From the NCBI GenBank assembly GCA_902585265.1, contig CACICY010000006.1, positions 1-32,555 on the forward strand: a stretch of DNA of 32,555 nt, read 5' to 3'. The stretch is from an uncultured Pelagibacteraceae bacterium (GTDB lineage: Bacteria; Pseudomonadota; Alphaproteobacteria; Pelagibacterales; Pelagibacteraceae). Of this stretch, positions 15,939 through 24,371 are shown piece by piece. The translations under genes and the position numbers were made by a program. Position 1 is the stretch's first letter, and each line of letters starts with the position of its first letter. The notes under the pieces are model-generated. The model made no database searches and had not been told where the DNA came from. It saw only the letters and a program-made list of their open reading frames with translations.

Positions 15939-16811
15939 ATGGCAAATAATAAATTAGCAATAATTGGTGGAAGTGGTCTTTATGATGTTGAGGAGTTTAA
16001 AGACAGAGAATTATTAGATTTAAACACTCCTTGGGGAAAACCATCAGATAAGATTTTAAAAGCAATTTATAAAAATAAAGAAGTTTATTTTTTACCAAGA
16101 CACGGCAAAGGACACTTTATTTCACCATCAAACATTAATTTTAGAGCAAACATTGACTCATTAAAACAATTGGGTGTAACAGATGTTGTATCTGTCTCTG
16201 CTGTAGGTTCTTTGAAAGAAAATTTGCCTCCCGGTAAATTTGTTATTGTTGATCAATTTATAGACAGAACATTTGCTCGAAATAAAAGCTTTTTTGATGA
16301 GGAAATAGTTGCTCATGTATCAATGGCATACCCAACCTCTAAAGGCTTAATGAATGCATGTGAAGATGCTATAAAAAAAGAAGGAATAGATTATCAAATG
16401 GGAGGAACTTATGTGGTAATGGAAGGCCCACAATTTTCAACTTTAGCTGAGTCGAATCTTTACAGATCATGGAAAGCAGATGTGATCGGAATGACAAATA
16501 TGCCTGAAGCAAAATTAGCAAGAGAAGCAGAAATTAGATATGCATCTGTTTCAATGGTGACTGATTATGATTGTTGGCATCCAGATCATGAAAATGTTGA
16601 TGTCCAAAAAGTAATAAAAGTATTATTAGATAATGCTTCTAAAGCAAAAAGCATGATTAAAAACATTATTGATAATTTTGAAACTCATATTGATCCTGAC
16701 GACCCAACAAATAATTGTTTAGATGTTGCTATAATTACTGCTCCAGAAAAAAGATCACAAAAGACGAAAAACAAACTAAAAACAGTAGCTGGTAGAGTTT
16801 TAAACAAGTGA
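15939..16811 (+). CDS. mtnP: S-methyl-5'-thioadenosine phosphorylase
   Basis: This 290-residue protein is an MTAP-type purine nucleoside phosphorylase. It shows AIIGGSGLYDVEEF at the N-terminus, PRHGKGHFISPSNINFRAN (phosphate/ribose site, about residues 51-69), MEGPQFSTLAES and IGMTNMPEAKLAREAEI. Near residue 208 is the base-recognising DYDCWH. It phosphorolyses 5'-methylthioadenosine to adenine and 5-methylthioribose-1-phosphate. The presence of mtnA two genes downstream supports MTA rather than another nucleoside as substrate. Apt, divergent, can reuse the adenine. The main cellular source of MTA would be polyamine synthesis by the SpeD-SpeE fusion at 28324. Its stop overlaps the GTG start of the PhyH gene (GTGA). 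Confidence 0.95.
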   Translation: MANNKLAIIGGSGLYDVEEFKDRELLDLNTPWGKPSDKILKAIYKNKEVYFLPRHGKGHFISPSNINFRANIDSLKQLGVTDVVSVSAVGSLKENLPPGKFVIVDQFIDRTFARNKSFFDEEIVAHVSMAYPTSKGLMNACEDAIKKEGIDYQMGGTYVVMEGPQFSTLAESNLYRSWKADVIGMTNMPEAKLAREAEIRYASVSMVTDYDCWHPDHENVDVQKVIKVLLDNASKAKSMIKNIIDNFETHIDPDDPTNNCLDVAIITAPEKRSQKTKNKLKTVAGRVLNK

Positions 16812-17599
16812 CTTTAAAATTAACTGATAAGCAAATTTTAGATTATAAAAAAGATGGCGTAATTTTAATCAAAAAAGCTTTTTTGCCTTGGATTGAAAAA
16901 CTTCGTAAGGGATTTCAAAAAGTATTAAATAAACCAAGTTCACATGGAAGAGAAAATGTTTCAAAACAACATGGAGGAAGATTTTTTGAGGACTATTGTA
17001 ATTGGCAAAGAATAGATGAATTTAAAGATTTTATTTTTAACTCACCAGCTGCAGAAATTGTTGCTCAATCAACTCAATCTAATAGAATTCAGGTATTCCA
17101 TGAGCACATTTTCTTAAAGGAACCTGGCACAAAAAAAGAAACTCCATGGCATCAAGATCTTCCATATTATTGCGTAGACGGAAATGATACAGGAAGTTTC
17201 TGGATACCATTAGATAGTGTATCAAAAGATAACTCTCTAAAAGTTTTAAAAGGATCCCACAAGTTACCAATGTTAGTAAGACCTACTAAATGGTCAAATG
17301 ACACGTTTTGGTATAAAAATAACAAGAGTTTTATGGACATTCCTAAAATAGATAAAAATAATATTTTTAGTACAGAGATGGATATGGGAGATGCAATATT
17401 ATTTAATTTTAAAGCTTTACATTCATCTTCAGGAAATAGTGACAAAAAAAGTCGTAAAGCTTTTTCTGCAAGATTTATTGGAGACGATGTAAGATACATT
17501 GATAGAAAAGGAGAAACTTCCCCACCTTTTGCTGGAATAGATTTAAAACCTGGAGATAAAATGAGAAAAGACTGGTTTCCTGTGGTTTGGAGTAATTAA
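16808..17599 (+). CDS. Phytanoyl-CoA dioxygenase (PhyH) family Fe(II)/2-oxoglutarate oxygenase
   Basis: This 263-residue protein has an intact facial triad, H115-Q-D117 (PWHQDLPYYC) and H205 (ALHSSSGNS). Downstream Arg residues (R216, R222) are available for 2-oxoglutarate. FWIPLDSVSKDNSLKVLKGSHK (about 131-152) is a typical PhyH block. The family hydroxylates small molecules, including fatty acyl-CoAs, ectoine and phosphonates, in the cytoplasm. Translation starts at GTG overlapping the mtnP stop (GTGA); no in-frame ATG gives a full domain. It lies inside an otherwise clear methylthioadenosine-salvage pair (mtnP and mtnA) and upstream of a PMH-like hydrolase. The substrate is unknown; roles in methylthio-sugar or phosphonate metabolism are speculation from position. 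Confidence 0.85.
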   Translation: MTLKLTDKQILDYKKDGVILIKKAFLPWIEKLRKGFQKVLNKPSSHGRENVSKQHGGRFFEDYCNWQRIDEFKDFIFNSPAAEIVAQSTQSNRIQVFHEHIFLKEPGTKKETPWHQDLPYYCVDGNDTGSFWIPLDSVSKDNSLKVLKGSHKLPMLVRPTKWSNDTFWYKNNKSFMDIPKIDKNNIFSTEMDMGDAILFNFKALHSSSGNSDKKSRKAFSARFIGDDVRYIDRKGETSPPFAGIDLKPGDKMRKDWFPVVWSN

Positions 17600-18673
17600 A
17601 TGAGAATAAATGGAAAAAAATATAGAACAATTTGGTATGAAAATAATGTAGTAAAAATAATTGATCAAACCAAACTTCCACATCATTTTATTATTAAAGA
17701 TTTAAAGACAATAAAAGATGCAGTAAAGGCAATAAAAACTATGGAGGTAAGAGGTGCACCTCTTATTGGTGGAGCTGCTGCTTATGGAATAGTATTGGCA
17801 ATACAAGAAAATAAAAATTTAGATTTCATTAAAAAAAGTTCAGAAGAATTAGTTAATTCAAGACCTACAGCCATAAATTTGCAATGGGCAGTTCATAGAA
17901 TGAATAATAAATTATCATTTGTGAAGACTGATGAATTATTGGATGTAGCATTAAAAGAAGCAAAATTAATATGTGATGAGGACGTAAAATTTTGTGAGAA
18001 TATAGGATTTAATGGACTAAAAATAATTGAAGAAATTTACAATAAAAATAATAAAACTGTTAATATTTTAACTCACTGTAATGCAGGGTGGTTAGCAACT
18101 ATAGATTGGGGGACAGCAACCTCACCAATTTATCAAGCACATAAAAAAGGAATACCAATTCATGTATGGGTCGATGAAACAAGACCAAGAAATCAAGGGG
18201 CAAATCTAACTTCGTTTGAATTAAACGAAGAGGGTATACCAAATACAATTATTACAGATAATACTGGTGGTATTTTAATGCAAAGAGGAGAGGTTGATAT
18301 GTGCCTTGTTGGAACAGATAGAACTCTATCAACTGGAGATGTATGTAATAAAATTGGTACATATTTGAAAGCATTAGCAGCACATGATAATAATGTGCCC
18401 TTTTATGTGGCTTTACCAAGCTCCACAATTGATTGGGAAACTAAAGATTATAATAAGATACCTATTGAAGAAAGAAATTCTGACGAACTATCCTATATAG
18501 AAGGAAAAGACGAAAAAAATAATATCAAGAAAGTTTTAATTTATCCTGAAAACAGTAAAACGATGAATTTAGCGTTTGACATAACTCCAGCAAAATATGT
18601 AACAGGTTTAATTACAGAGAAAGGTATATGCCAGGCATCAGCTGTCGGTTTAAAACAAATGTTTAATAGATAA
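17600..18673 (+). CDS. mtnA: S-methyl-5-thioribose-1-phosphate isomerase
   Basis: This 357-residue protein belongs to the eIF2B-like aldose-ketose isomerase family. It shows MEVRGAPLIGGAAAYG near residue 48, the catalytic Cys in NILTHCNAGWLAT (about 155), VWVDETRPRNQGANLT, and the catalytic Asp in CLVGTDRTLSTGDVCNKIGTY (about 235). It converts methylthioribose-1-phosphate, the MtnP product, to methylthioribulose-1-phosphate. Its start abuts the PhyH stop and its stop overlaps the sulfatase ATG by one base, so the operon is tightly coupled. No mtnB, mtnC or mtnD follows, so the product must be handled elsewhere; the FucA-like aldolase at 27693 is a candidate. Confidence 0.95.
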   Translation: MRINGKKYRTIWYENNVVKIIDQTKLPHHFIIKDLKTIKDAVKAIKTMEVRGAPLIGGAAAYGIVLAIQENKNLDFIKKSSEELVNSRPTAINLQWAVHRMNNKLSFVKTDELLDVALKEAKLICDEDVKFCENIGFNGLKIIEEIYNKNNKTVNILTHCNAGWLATIDWGTATSPIYQAHKKGIPIHVWVDETRPRNQGANLTSFELNEEGIPNTIITDNTGGILMQRGEVDMCLVGTDRTLSTGDVCNKIGTYLKALAAHDNNVPFYVALPSSTIDWETKDYNKIPIEERNSDELSYIEGKDEKNNIKKVLIYPENSKTMNLAFDITPAKYVTGLITEKGICQASAVGLKQMFNR

Positions 18674-20256
18674 TGAATAAAGTTAAAAATATTTTATTTA
18701 TAATGGCTGATCAACTAAGATTTGATTATCTTTCTTGTTATGGTCATCCGCACCTTAAAACACCTCACATAGACGGTTTAGCAAAAAAAGGAGTTTTGTT
18801 TGAGTCTGCTTATGTCCAAGCCCCTGTTTGTGGCCCATCAAGAGCATCCTATTATACTGGAAGAACAGTATTTAGCCATGGATCAACTTGGAACCAAATA
18901 CCTTTGCCAATCGGTGAACTAACAATTGGAGATTATTTGAGGCAATCTGGAATTAGGACTGGTGTTGTAGGCAAAACACATATGAGACCCGATATAGATG
19001 GAATGAATAGACTTGGAATTTCAAAAGATACAGAAATAGGTCTGACGGTTAGTGAACCAGGTTTTGAGCCTTATGAAAGAGATGATGGTCTTCACCCAAA
19101 TAACCATATTAAAAACTCAAACAAAAAATTATCTTACAATGAGTGGCTAAATAAACTTGGATATGAGGGTGATAATCCTTGGGATAGTTGGGCAAATTCA
19201 TCAGAGGATAAAAGTGGAAATATTTTGAGTGGATGGAGGTTAAGAAATTCAAATAAACCAGCAAGAGTTAAAGAAGAACATTCCGAGACTGCATTTATGA
19301 CAAACAGATCAATGGAGTTTATTGAGGAAAGTGGAGAAAAGCCCTGGTTTTTACATTTATCATATATTAAGCCTCATTGGCCATACATTGCTCCTGCACC
19401 TTATCATAATATGTACTCCTCAAATCAATTTTATCCAGTTCATCGAAGTAATGCTGAACAAGAAATAGATCATCCAGTCTACAAAGCTTTCATGGAAAAT
19501 AATATTTCAAAGACTTTTTCAAGAGAAGAAGTGAGAAACACTGTTCTTTCAGGATATATGGGATTGATAAAACAAATAGATGATAATCTTGGAAGACTAT
19601 TTAATTTTCTTGAAGAAAAAAATTATATGAATAATACAATGATAGTTTTTACATCAGATCATGGTGATTATCAGGGAGATCATTGGCTAGGAGAAAAAGA
19701 GCTTTTTCATGAACAAATTGTTAAAGTTCCAATGATAATTTATGATCCAAGTAATTTGTCAGATAATAATAGGGGAGTAAGAGAAAAAAGATTTGTAGAG
19801 GCTATTGATCTGCTTCCAACTTTTTTAGAATTTGTAGATAGTAAAGTAAGTAAACATCGTCTTGAGGGTCAATCATTGCTACCAATTATAAGAGGAAATG
19901 AAGTCCCTAATTGGAAAAACAGTGTATTTAGTGAAATAGATTATTCATTTAATGAAGCAAGAAAAATTCTTAATATTGGAGCATCAGATGCAAGAGCATA
20001 TATGATAAGAAATGATAGATGGAAGTATATTTATTACAAAGGTTTTCCACCTCAATTATTTGATTTAAAAAATGATCCAGATGAATTCAATGATTTAGGA
20101 CAATCATCAGATCATAAAAAAATTATTGATGAAATGAAGGATATATTGCTTCAAAGAATTACAAATAGAAAAAATAGGGTTGCAGCAACAGATGAATTTG
20201 TTTTAAAAGAAAGAGATTATACAAAAGATGATGGAATTATGATAGGAGTTTGGTAA
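18673..20256 (+). CDS. Sulfatase-superfamily hydrolase, phosphonate monoester hydrolase/arylsulfatase-like
   Basis: This 527-residue alkaline-phosphatase-superfamily protein has metal-binding FIMADQLRFDYL (Asp 13), the formylglycine motif C53-G-P-S-R in APVCGPSRASYYTGR, a FLHLSYIKPHWPYIAPAPYH block, and FTSDHGDYQGDHW near residue 325. The spacing, the PH-P-apPYH block and the LFDLKNDPDEFNDL tail resemble phosphonate monoester hydrolases of rhizobia as I recall them more than polysaccharide sulfatases. Members are promiscuous toward phosphonate monoesters, phosphodiesters and sulfate esters. No signal peptide is visible, so it should act in the cytoplasm, which argues against glycan desulfation. 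It needs a formylglycine-generating enzyme, which is not in this window. It is coupled to mtnA by a TAATG overlap. The physiological substrate is open. Confidence 0.85.
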   Translation: MNKVKNILFIMADQLRFDYLSCYGHPHLKTPHIDGLAKKGVLFESAYVQAPVCGPSRASYYTGRTVFSHGSTWNQIPLPIGELTIGDYLRQSGIRTGVVGKTHMRPDIDGMNRLGISKDTEIGLTVSEPGFEPYERDDGLHPNNHIKNSNKKLSYNEWLNKLGYEGDNPWDSWANSSEDKSGNILSGWRLRNSNKPARVKEEHSETAFMTNRSMEFIEESGEKPWFLHLSYIKPHWPYIAPAPYHNMYSSNQFYPVHRSNAEQEIDHPVYKAFMENNISKTFSREEVRNTVLSGYMGLIKQIDDNLGRLFNFLEEKNYMNNTMIVFTSDHGDYQGDHWLGEKELFHEQIVKVPMIIYDPSNLSDNNRGVREKRFVEAIDLLPTFLEFVDSKVSKHRLEGQSLLPIIRGNEVPNWKNSVFSEIDYSFNEARKILNIGASDARAYMIRNDRWKYIYYKGFPPQLFDLKNDPDEFNDLGQSSDHKKIIDEMKDILLQRITNRKNRVAATDEFVLKERDYTKDDGIMIGVW

Positions 20257-20594
20257 TGAACCCTTTAATATTGTCGCTAATTTGTCTAGTTTCAGTAGGA
20301 GTATCTGCAAATTTAATAAAATTAATTCGTGGAAATAGAATTTTATTAATTATTTCTTTATTGCCCTGTATTTATATATTTATCTTTGGTTTATATGCAA
20401 CTTTAGGTCCAATGGATTTATATAAAGATGGTACAGATAATTTTTATGCTCGGAATCCAGGTAAAGAATTACCAATAGTGTTTGTATTATTAAAATTTTA
20501 TCAATATATTTTAATGATTGTGGGTGCAGTTTTTGGCTTTATTTATTTTAATTATATAAAAAAAATAAAAGATACTAGTGAGCCATCAGACTAG
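20256..20594 (+). CDS. Small multi-span membrane protein, function unknown
   Basis: This 112-residue protein has three hydrophobic helices (about residues 3-20, 28-48 and 75-100) and a polar loop (about 50-72: GPMDLYKDGTDNFYARNPGKE). The frame could begin at TTG 20250, but the ATG at 20256 overlaps the sulfatase stop as TAATG, the pattern used throughout this operon, and is preferred. I recognise no named family. It is the last gene of the mtnP-PhyH-mtnA-sulfatase run, and its 3' end overlaps the convergent dctM by 20 bases. Confidence 0.55.
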   Translation: MNPLILSLICLVSVGVSANLIKLIRGNRILLIISLLPCIYIFIFGLYATLGPMDLYKDGTDNFYARNPGKELPIVFVLLKFYQYILMIVGAVFGFIYFNYIKKIKDTSEPSD

Positions 20595-21885
20595 GCAAAT
20601 ATAAACAAATTGCAGGAAAAGCAATAATTAAAGCAAGCCTAATTACGTCAGTCATTAAGAATGGAAGAGTGCCAAACCATATAGTTTGCAAAGGTGTTTT
20701 TTGCATTACACCTTTAATAACGAATAAATTCATTCCAACCGGAGGTGAAATCAATCCAAATTCAACAACTATTACTGCAAATATACCAAACCAAACAGGA
20801 TCAATTCCAGCATCAATAATCACTGGATAAAATACTGGAATAGTTAAAAATAACATTGCCAAAGAGTCCATTACAGTACCAAGAACTAAATAAATTACAC
20901 AAATTACTAAAATTATTCCTAATGGAGTAAGCTCAAGATAATTTATAAAATCAACAACCGCAAAAGGTAACTGTGTGACAGTTATAAGATAATTAAATAT
21001 ACTTGCACCGATAACAATTAAATATAAAGAACCAACAGTTTTTATAGTGGCCCATAAAGCATCTTTCAATAAACTTAATTTTAATTGACCTCTAAAAAAA
21101 ATAAAAATTAAAACTAAAATTACACCTACTGCAGCACTTTCTGTTGCTGTAAAAAAACCTAAATAAAGTCCACCCATCATGATTGCAAATATTAAAAAAA
21201 TTGGAAAAACTTTTGATAATGCAGAAATTCTTTCCTTCAAAGGCATTTTTGTTCCATAACCACCTTGTGAGGGATAAATTAAAAGATAAATCCTAATAGC
21301 AATCATATAAAGTACCACTGCTATTATTCCTGGTATCAGTGCAGCAAAAAATAATTCTTGAACAGACTGTTCAGTTAAATAAGCATATATTACTAAAATT
21401 ACACTCGGAGGAATTATGATTCCAAGCGTTCCACCAGATGCAATAGATCCGCTTATCAGGGCATCACTGTAACCATGTCTTCTCATTTCAGGGCCTGCCA
21501 TTTGAGACATTGTTGCAGCTGTTGCAATCGATGATCCACAAATCATTCCAAATCCAGCGCATGCCCCTACAGTAGACATCGCTAAACCACCTTTGTAATG
21601 GCCCACTATCGCATAAGCTGCATCATATAAATTTCTTGATAAATTTGAACTGTTGGCAAGATTTCCCATTAGAACAAATAAAGGCAACACTGATAATGTA
21701 TATTTTGAGACAGCATCAAAAGGAGCAGTTCCTAAAACAAATATTGCAGGGTCAAATCCTGAAATTATTGCAAAGCCAGTAAAACCAACAACCAACATTG
21801 CAATTCCTATTGGTACGTTTAATACCATCAAAATTAATACAGCAGCAAAAGACAATCCACCATTAATTACAGCCTCTAATCCCAT
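20575..21885 (-). CDS. dctM: TRAP transporter large permease (DctM family), system 2
   Basis: This 436-residue polytopic protein has DctM marks: LNVPIGIAMLVVG, PLFVLMGNLANSS, GFGMICGSSIATAATMSQMAGPEMRRHGY, SGGTLGIIIPPSVILVIYA and GLISPPVGMNLFVIKG. It is the ion-coupled translocating subunit for the second TRAP system, whose binding protein is encoded divergently at 23347. Its ATG overlaps the dctQ stop by one base. It belongs to a different DctM branch from the copy at 10990 (436 against 421 residues and different loop sequences), so the two systems are not recent duplicates. The stop region overlaps the convergent small membrane gene by 20 bases. Confidence 0.93.
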   Translation of the reverse strand: MGLEAVINGGLSFAAVLILMVLNVPIGIAMLVVGFTGFAIISGFDPAIFVLGTAPFDAVSKYTLSVLPLFVLMGNLANSSNLSRNLYDAAYAIVGHYKGGLAMSTVGACAGFGMICGSSIATAATMSQMAGPEMRRHGYSDALISGSIASGGTLGIIIPPSVILVIYAYLTEQSVQELFFAALIPGIIAVVLYMIAIRIYLLIYPSQGGYGTKMPLKERISALSKVFPIFLIFAIMMGGLYLGFFTATESAAVGVILVLIFIFFRGQLKLSLLKDALWATIKTVGSLYLIVIGASIFNYLITVTQLPFAVVDFINYLELTPLGIILVICVIYLVLGTVMDSLAMLFLTIPVFYPVIIDAGIDPVWFGIFAVIVVEFGLISPPVGMNLFVIKGVMQKTPLQTIWFGTLPFLMTDVIRLALIIAFPAICLYLPSLMAH

Positions 21886-22376
21886 TACAAATTCTCAGCT
21901 TTTGAATTAATTTTAAAAATAGTTTTGATAAACCATATGATTATAGCAAAAACACTTAACCACATCCCAATTGAGCATATGAAATAAAAAGGATAAAAAT
22001 AAAGCTCTAGATCAATCGTTACTCTTTGATTGTTCATAAATTTGTATGATGTCAAAGTAGTAGAGTATGCCATTAAGGACATAATCGATATCATTAAAAC
22101 AAATTTTAAAATTACCAAATAGGTTTTAAATGTACCCAAATTTAAATTATTTATAAAATCTGCTGAAACATTAGCATTTAAATAAAAAGCTCTTGGCATT
22201 GCAAGGAAAGCTACTAACGCCATTCCTATTTCAACTAACTCTATTGTGCCTGTAACCGGTGAATTTAAAAATCTTCTTCCAAATACATCACAAAAAGTTA
22301 ATACAGCTAATAAAAACAAAACAATACCTGAAGCTATCGCCGAATAATCAAAAACTTTACTGACTTTAGAAATCAT
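21885..22376 (-). CDS. dctQ: TRAP transporter small permease (DctQ family), system 2
   Basis: This 163-residue protein has four transmembrane helices in the DctQ pattern. It shows FCDVFGRRFLNSPVTGTIELVEIGMALVAF (about 28-57, with the conserved R-R and E-E), followed by NANVSADFI in the loop after helix 2. It partners the large permease and docks the periplasmic receptor. It is the first gene of a dctQ-dctM unit that diverges from the FAH-dctP unit across 67 bases. The components of one TRAP system therefore sit on two divergent transcripts, presumably sharing a control region. Confidence 0.9.
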   Translation of the reverse strand: MISKVSKVFDYSAIASGIVLFLLAVLTFCDVFGRRFLNSPVTGTIELVEIGMALVAFLAMPRAFYLNANVSADFINNLNLGTFKTYLVILKFVLMISIMSLMAYSTTLTSYKFMNNQRVTIDLELYFYPFYFICSIGMWLSVFAIIIWFIKTIFKINSKAENL

Positions 22377-22443
22377 AAAAATGTTGCTTCAAATTATTTA
22401 AACATTAACATATAAGTAGTTTCAAAAATAGAAAGTATTAATC

Positions 22444-23295
22444 ATGAAGTTTATTTCTTTTAAACATAATAAACAAAATAAGTTCGGTATTATAAATAAT
22501 AATAAAATTATAGATCTAACTGGAAAAGTATCTAATTCTAATACACTTAAAGATTTAATTCAAAACCAAGGAATTGAAGAAGCAAAATCTTATGCAACAA
22601 ATAATCCAGGCAATATTAATGTTTCAGATATTGAATATTTGCCATTAATTCCAAATCCTGGAAAAATTATTTGTGTTGGTTTAAATTATAGTGAACATGT
22701 TAAAGAAACCAACAGAACAGTTGAAGAGAACCCGGTAATTTTTCATCGATTTCCAGAAAGTCAAACTGCACACTTACAGCCAATTCAAAGACCTGTTGTT
22801 TCACAAAGTTTAGATTTTGAAGGTGAGATGGCAGTAATTATGGATGAAGGTGGCAAACACATAAAACCTGAGGATGCCTTAAAGCATATAATTGGTTATT
22901 CATGTTATAATGAAAGTACTGTAAGAGAGTGGCAGCGACATACTAGACAATTTGGGATGGGTAAAAACTTTGAAAAAACAGGGAGTTTTGGTCCACATAT
23001 GGTTTTAGCTGAAGACATTAATGATTATAAAAATTTAACAATTGAAACTAGATTAAATGGCGAAGTAATGCAAAACGCAAAATTAAGTCAACTTATTTTC
23101 GATATTCCAATTTTAATTTCGTATGTTTCTAAAGCTATGGCTTGGAGAGCTGGTGATGTATTAGTTACTGGTACGCCTGGAGGTGTAGGGTTTAAAAGAA
23201 ATCCTCCAATATTTATGAAGCCTGGAGATAATGTTGAAATAGAAATCACAGAAATCGGCACTTTATCTAATACAATTAAGGATGAAATAATCTAA
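22444..23295 (+). CDS. Fumarylacetoacetate hydrolase (FAH) family protein
   Basis: This 283-residue protein has an N-terminal cap (about 1-65) and the FAH catalytic domain: IICVGLNYSEHVKETN, metal-binding DFEGEMAVIMDEGG with E126 and E128, GKNFEKTGSFGPHMV, and VLVTGTPGGVGFKRNPPIFMKPGD near the C-terminus. The family hydrolyses or decarboxylates 2,4-dioxo acids, including ring-fission products of aromatic degradation. The third metal ligand, usually Asp in the G-Y-x(4)-D pattern, appears as Glu (E157, NESTVREWQ). The neighbours, an extradiol dioxygenase and an aromatic hydroxylase, suggest it processes a meta-cleavage product. It is 51 bases upstream of dctP and likely cotranscribed. The exact substrate is unknown. 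Confidence 0.88.
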   Translation: MKFISFKHNKQNKFGIINNNKIIDLTGKVSNSNTLKDLIQNQGIEEAKSYATNNPGNINVSDIEYLPLIPNPGKIICVGLNYSEHVKETNRTVEENPVIFHRFPESQTAHLQPIQRPVVSQSLDFEGEMAVIMDEGGKHIKPEDALKHIIGYSCYNESTVREWQRHTRQFGMGKNFEKTGSFGPHMVLAEDINDYKNLTIETRLNGEVMQNAKLSQLIFDIPILISYVSKAMAWRAGDVLVTGTPGGVGFKRNPPIFMKPGDNVEIEITEIGTLSNTIKDEII

Positions 23296-23334
23296 TTTTC
23301 AAGTTAAACTTTCTAATAATTATTTAATAATTAA

Positions 23335-23340
23335 GAGGGG
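23335..23340 (+). promoter_or_regulatory. Strong Shine-Dalgarno site of dctP, system 2
   Basis: GAGGGG lies six bases before the dctP ATG, a strong ribosome-binding site as for the other binding-protein genes in this window. It confirms the start that gives an intact signal peptide. Confidence 0.7.
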
Positions 23341-23346
23341 ATTAAT

Positions 23347-24360
23347 ATGAAAAAAAAAATAATTGGTTTTGTTATAGGAATTTTTTCCTTAAGCATTATT
23401 AGTACAGCATCAGCTACAGAATTAAAGTTAGCAACTTTTGAACCACCAAAAGCATTTATAGCAAGTAAGATTTTAGCCGCTTGGGCAGATAAAGTTAATA
23501 AATGTTCAAATGGTGCTTTAAACGTAAAAATGTATGCAGGAGGAGTGCTAGGAAGTCCTCCTAAACAATATGATATAGTAACTTCAGGAGTTGCAGATAT
23601 ATCTTGGACAGTTCTTGGATATATTGGTGGTCAATTTCCTTTAAGTTCAGTTGTAGAACTACCATTCTTGACCAAAACTTCAAAAGCTGGATCTAGAGCT
23701 TTAAATACTCTTTTTGAAGAAGGTTACCTTGATAAAGAAATGGCAGGAATTAAGCTAATAGGACTTCATTCAAATCCTGGATACCAAATCCATATGAAAG
23801 ATACAAAAGTAGTTAAGCCTGCAGACTTTAAAGGAAAAAAAATGAGAGTTCCAAGCAAAATAGCTGGAACTATTCTTAAAACTTTAGGAGCAACTGGGGT
23901 TAAAGTACCAGCACCAGGAACTTCAGAAGCATTAAATAAAGGTGTTATTGATGGAACGCCTTTCCCATACACAGCAATTGGTTCATTTAGATTATTTGAT
24001 GTTACTAAATACCATACAGAAGTTAACATCACTAATGCTACTTTTGGATTAATAATGAATGAAGGGAAATATAACGGTCTTTCTTCAGCAGCAAAAGGTT
24101 GTGTTGATAAACATTCAGGTCAATGGTTTGGCGATTGGGCATCTAATTTAATTGATACTCAGAATGCCAAGATGAGAGTTCAAGTAGAAAACACTCCAGG
24201 ACACGAAATAACTGTTGCATCAGACTCAGTATTAGCTGAATACAAAAAAATATTAGCTCCAATCGAATCAGACTGGTTAGCAGAAATGAAAGGCAAAGGT
24301 CTTGATGGAGATGCTGTATTAAAAAGAGCAAGAGAAGTAATTTCTAAAATAGACGGTTAA
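23347..24360 (+). CDS. dctP: TRAP transporter periplasmic substrate-binding protein (DctP family), system 2
   Basis: This 337-residue protein has a signal peptide (MKKKIIGFV..., likely cleaved after ATASA or near residue 23) and DctP features. LAAWADKVNKCSNGALNVKMYAGG lies near residue 43, and DFKGKKMRVP carries the Arg normally used to clamp the ligand carboxylate (about residue 166). GTSEALNKGVIDGTPFPYTAI lies near residue 195. It would capture a carboxylated compound and hand it to DctQM on the divergent transcript. The surrounding FAH hydrolase, extradiol dioxygenase and aromatic hydroxylase suggest an aromatic acid or its breakdown product. A perfect hairpin follows the stop. Family sure; ligand inferred only from neighbours. 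Confidence 0.92.
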   Translation: MKKKIIGFVIGIFSLSIISTASATELKLATFEPPKAFIASKILAAWADKVNKCSNGALNVKMYAGGVLGSPPKQYDIVTSGVADISWTVLGYIGGQFPLSSVVELPFLTKTSKAGSRALNTLFEEGYLDKEMAGIKLIGLHSNPGYQIHMKDTKVVKPADFKGKKMRVPSKIAGTILKTLGATGVKVPAPGTSEALNKGVIDGTPFPYTAIGSFRLFDVTKYHTEVNITNATFGLIMNEGKYNGLSSAAKGCVDKHSGQWFGDWASNLIDTQNAKMRVQVENTPGHEITVASDSVLAEYKKILAPIESDWLAEMKGKGLDGDAVLKRAREVISKIDG

Positions 24361-24371
24361 TAGTTAAATTC

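Noticed and set aside
20250..20255. TTG start for the small membrane protein
   Set aside because: The ATG at 20256 overlaps the sulfatase stop in the same TAATG way as other junctions in this operon.
10990..22376. Two TRAP systems as a recent duplication
   Set aside because: DctM, DctQ and DctP pairs differ in length, in motif wording and in gene arrangement, so they are separate family branches.
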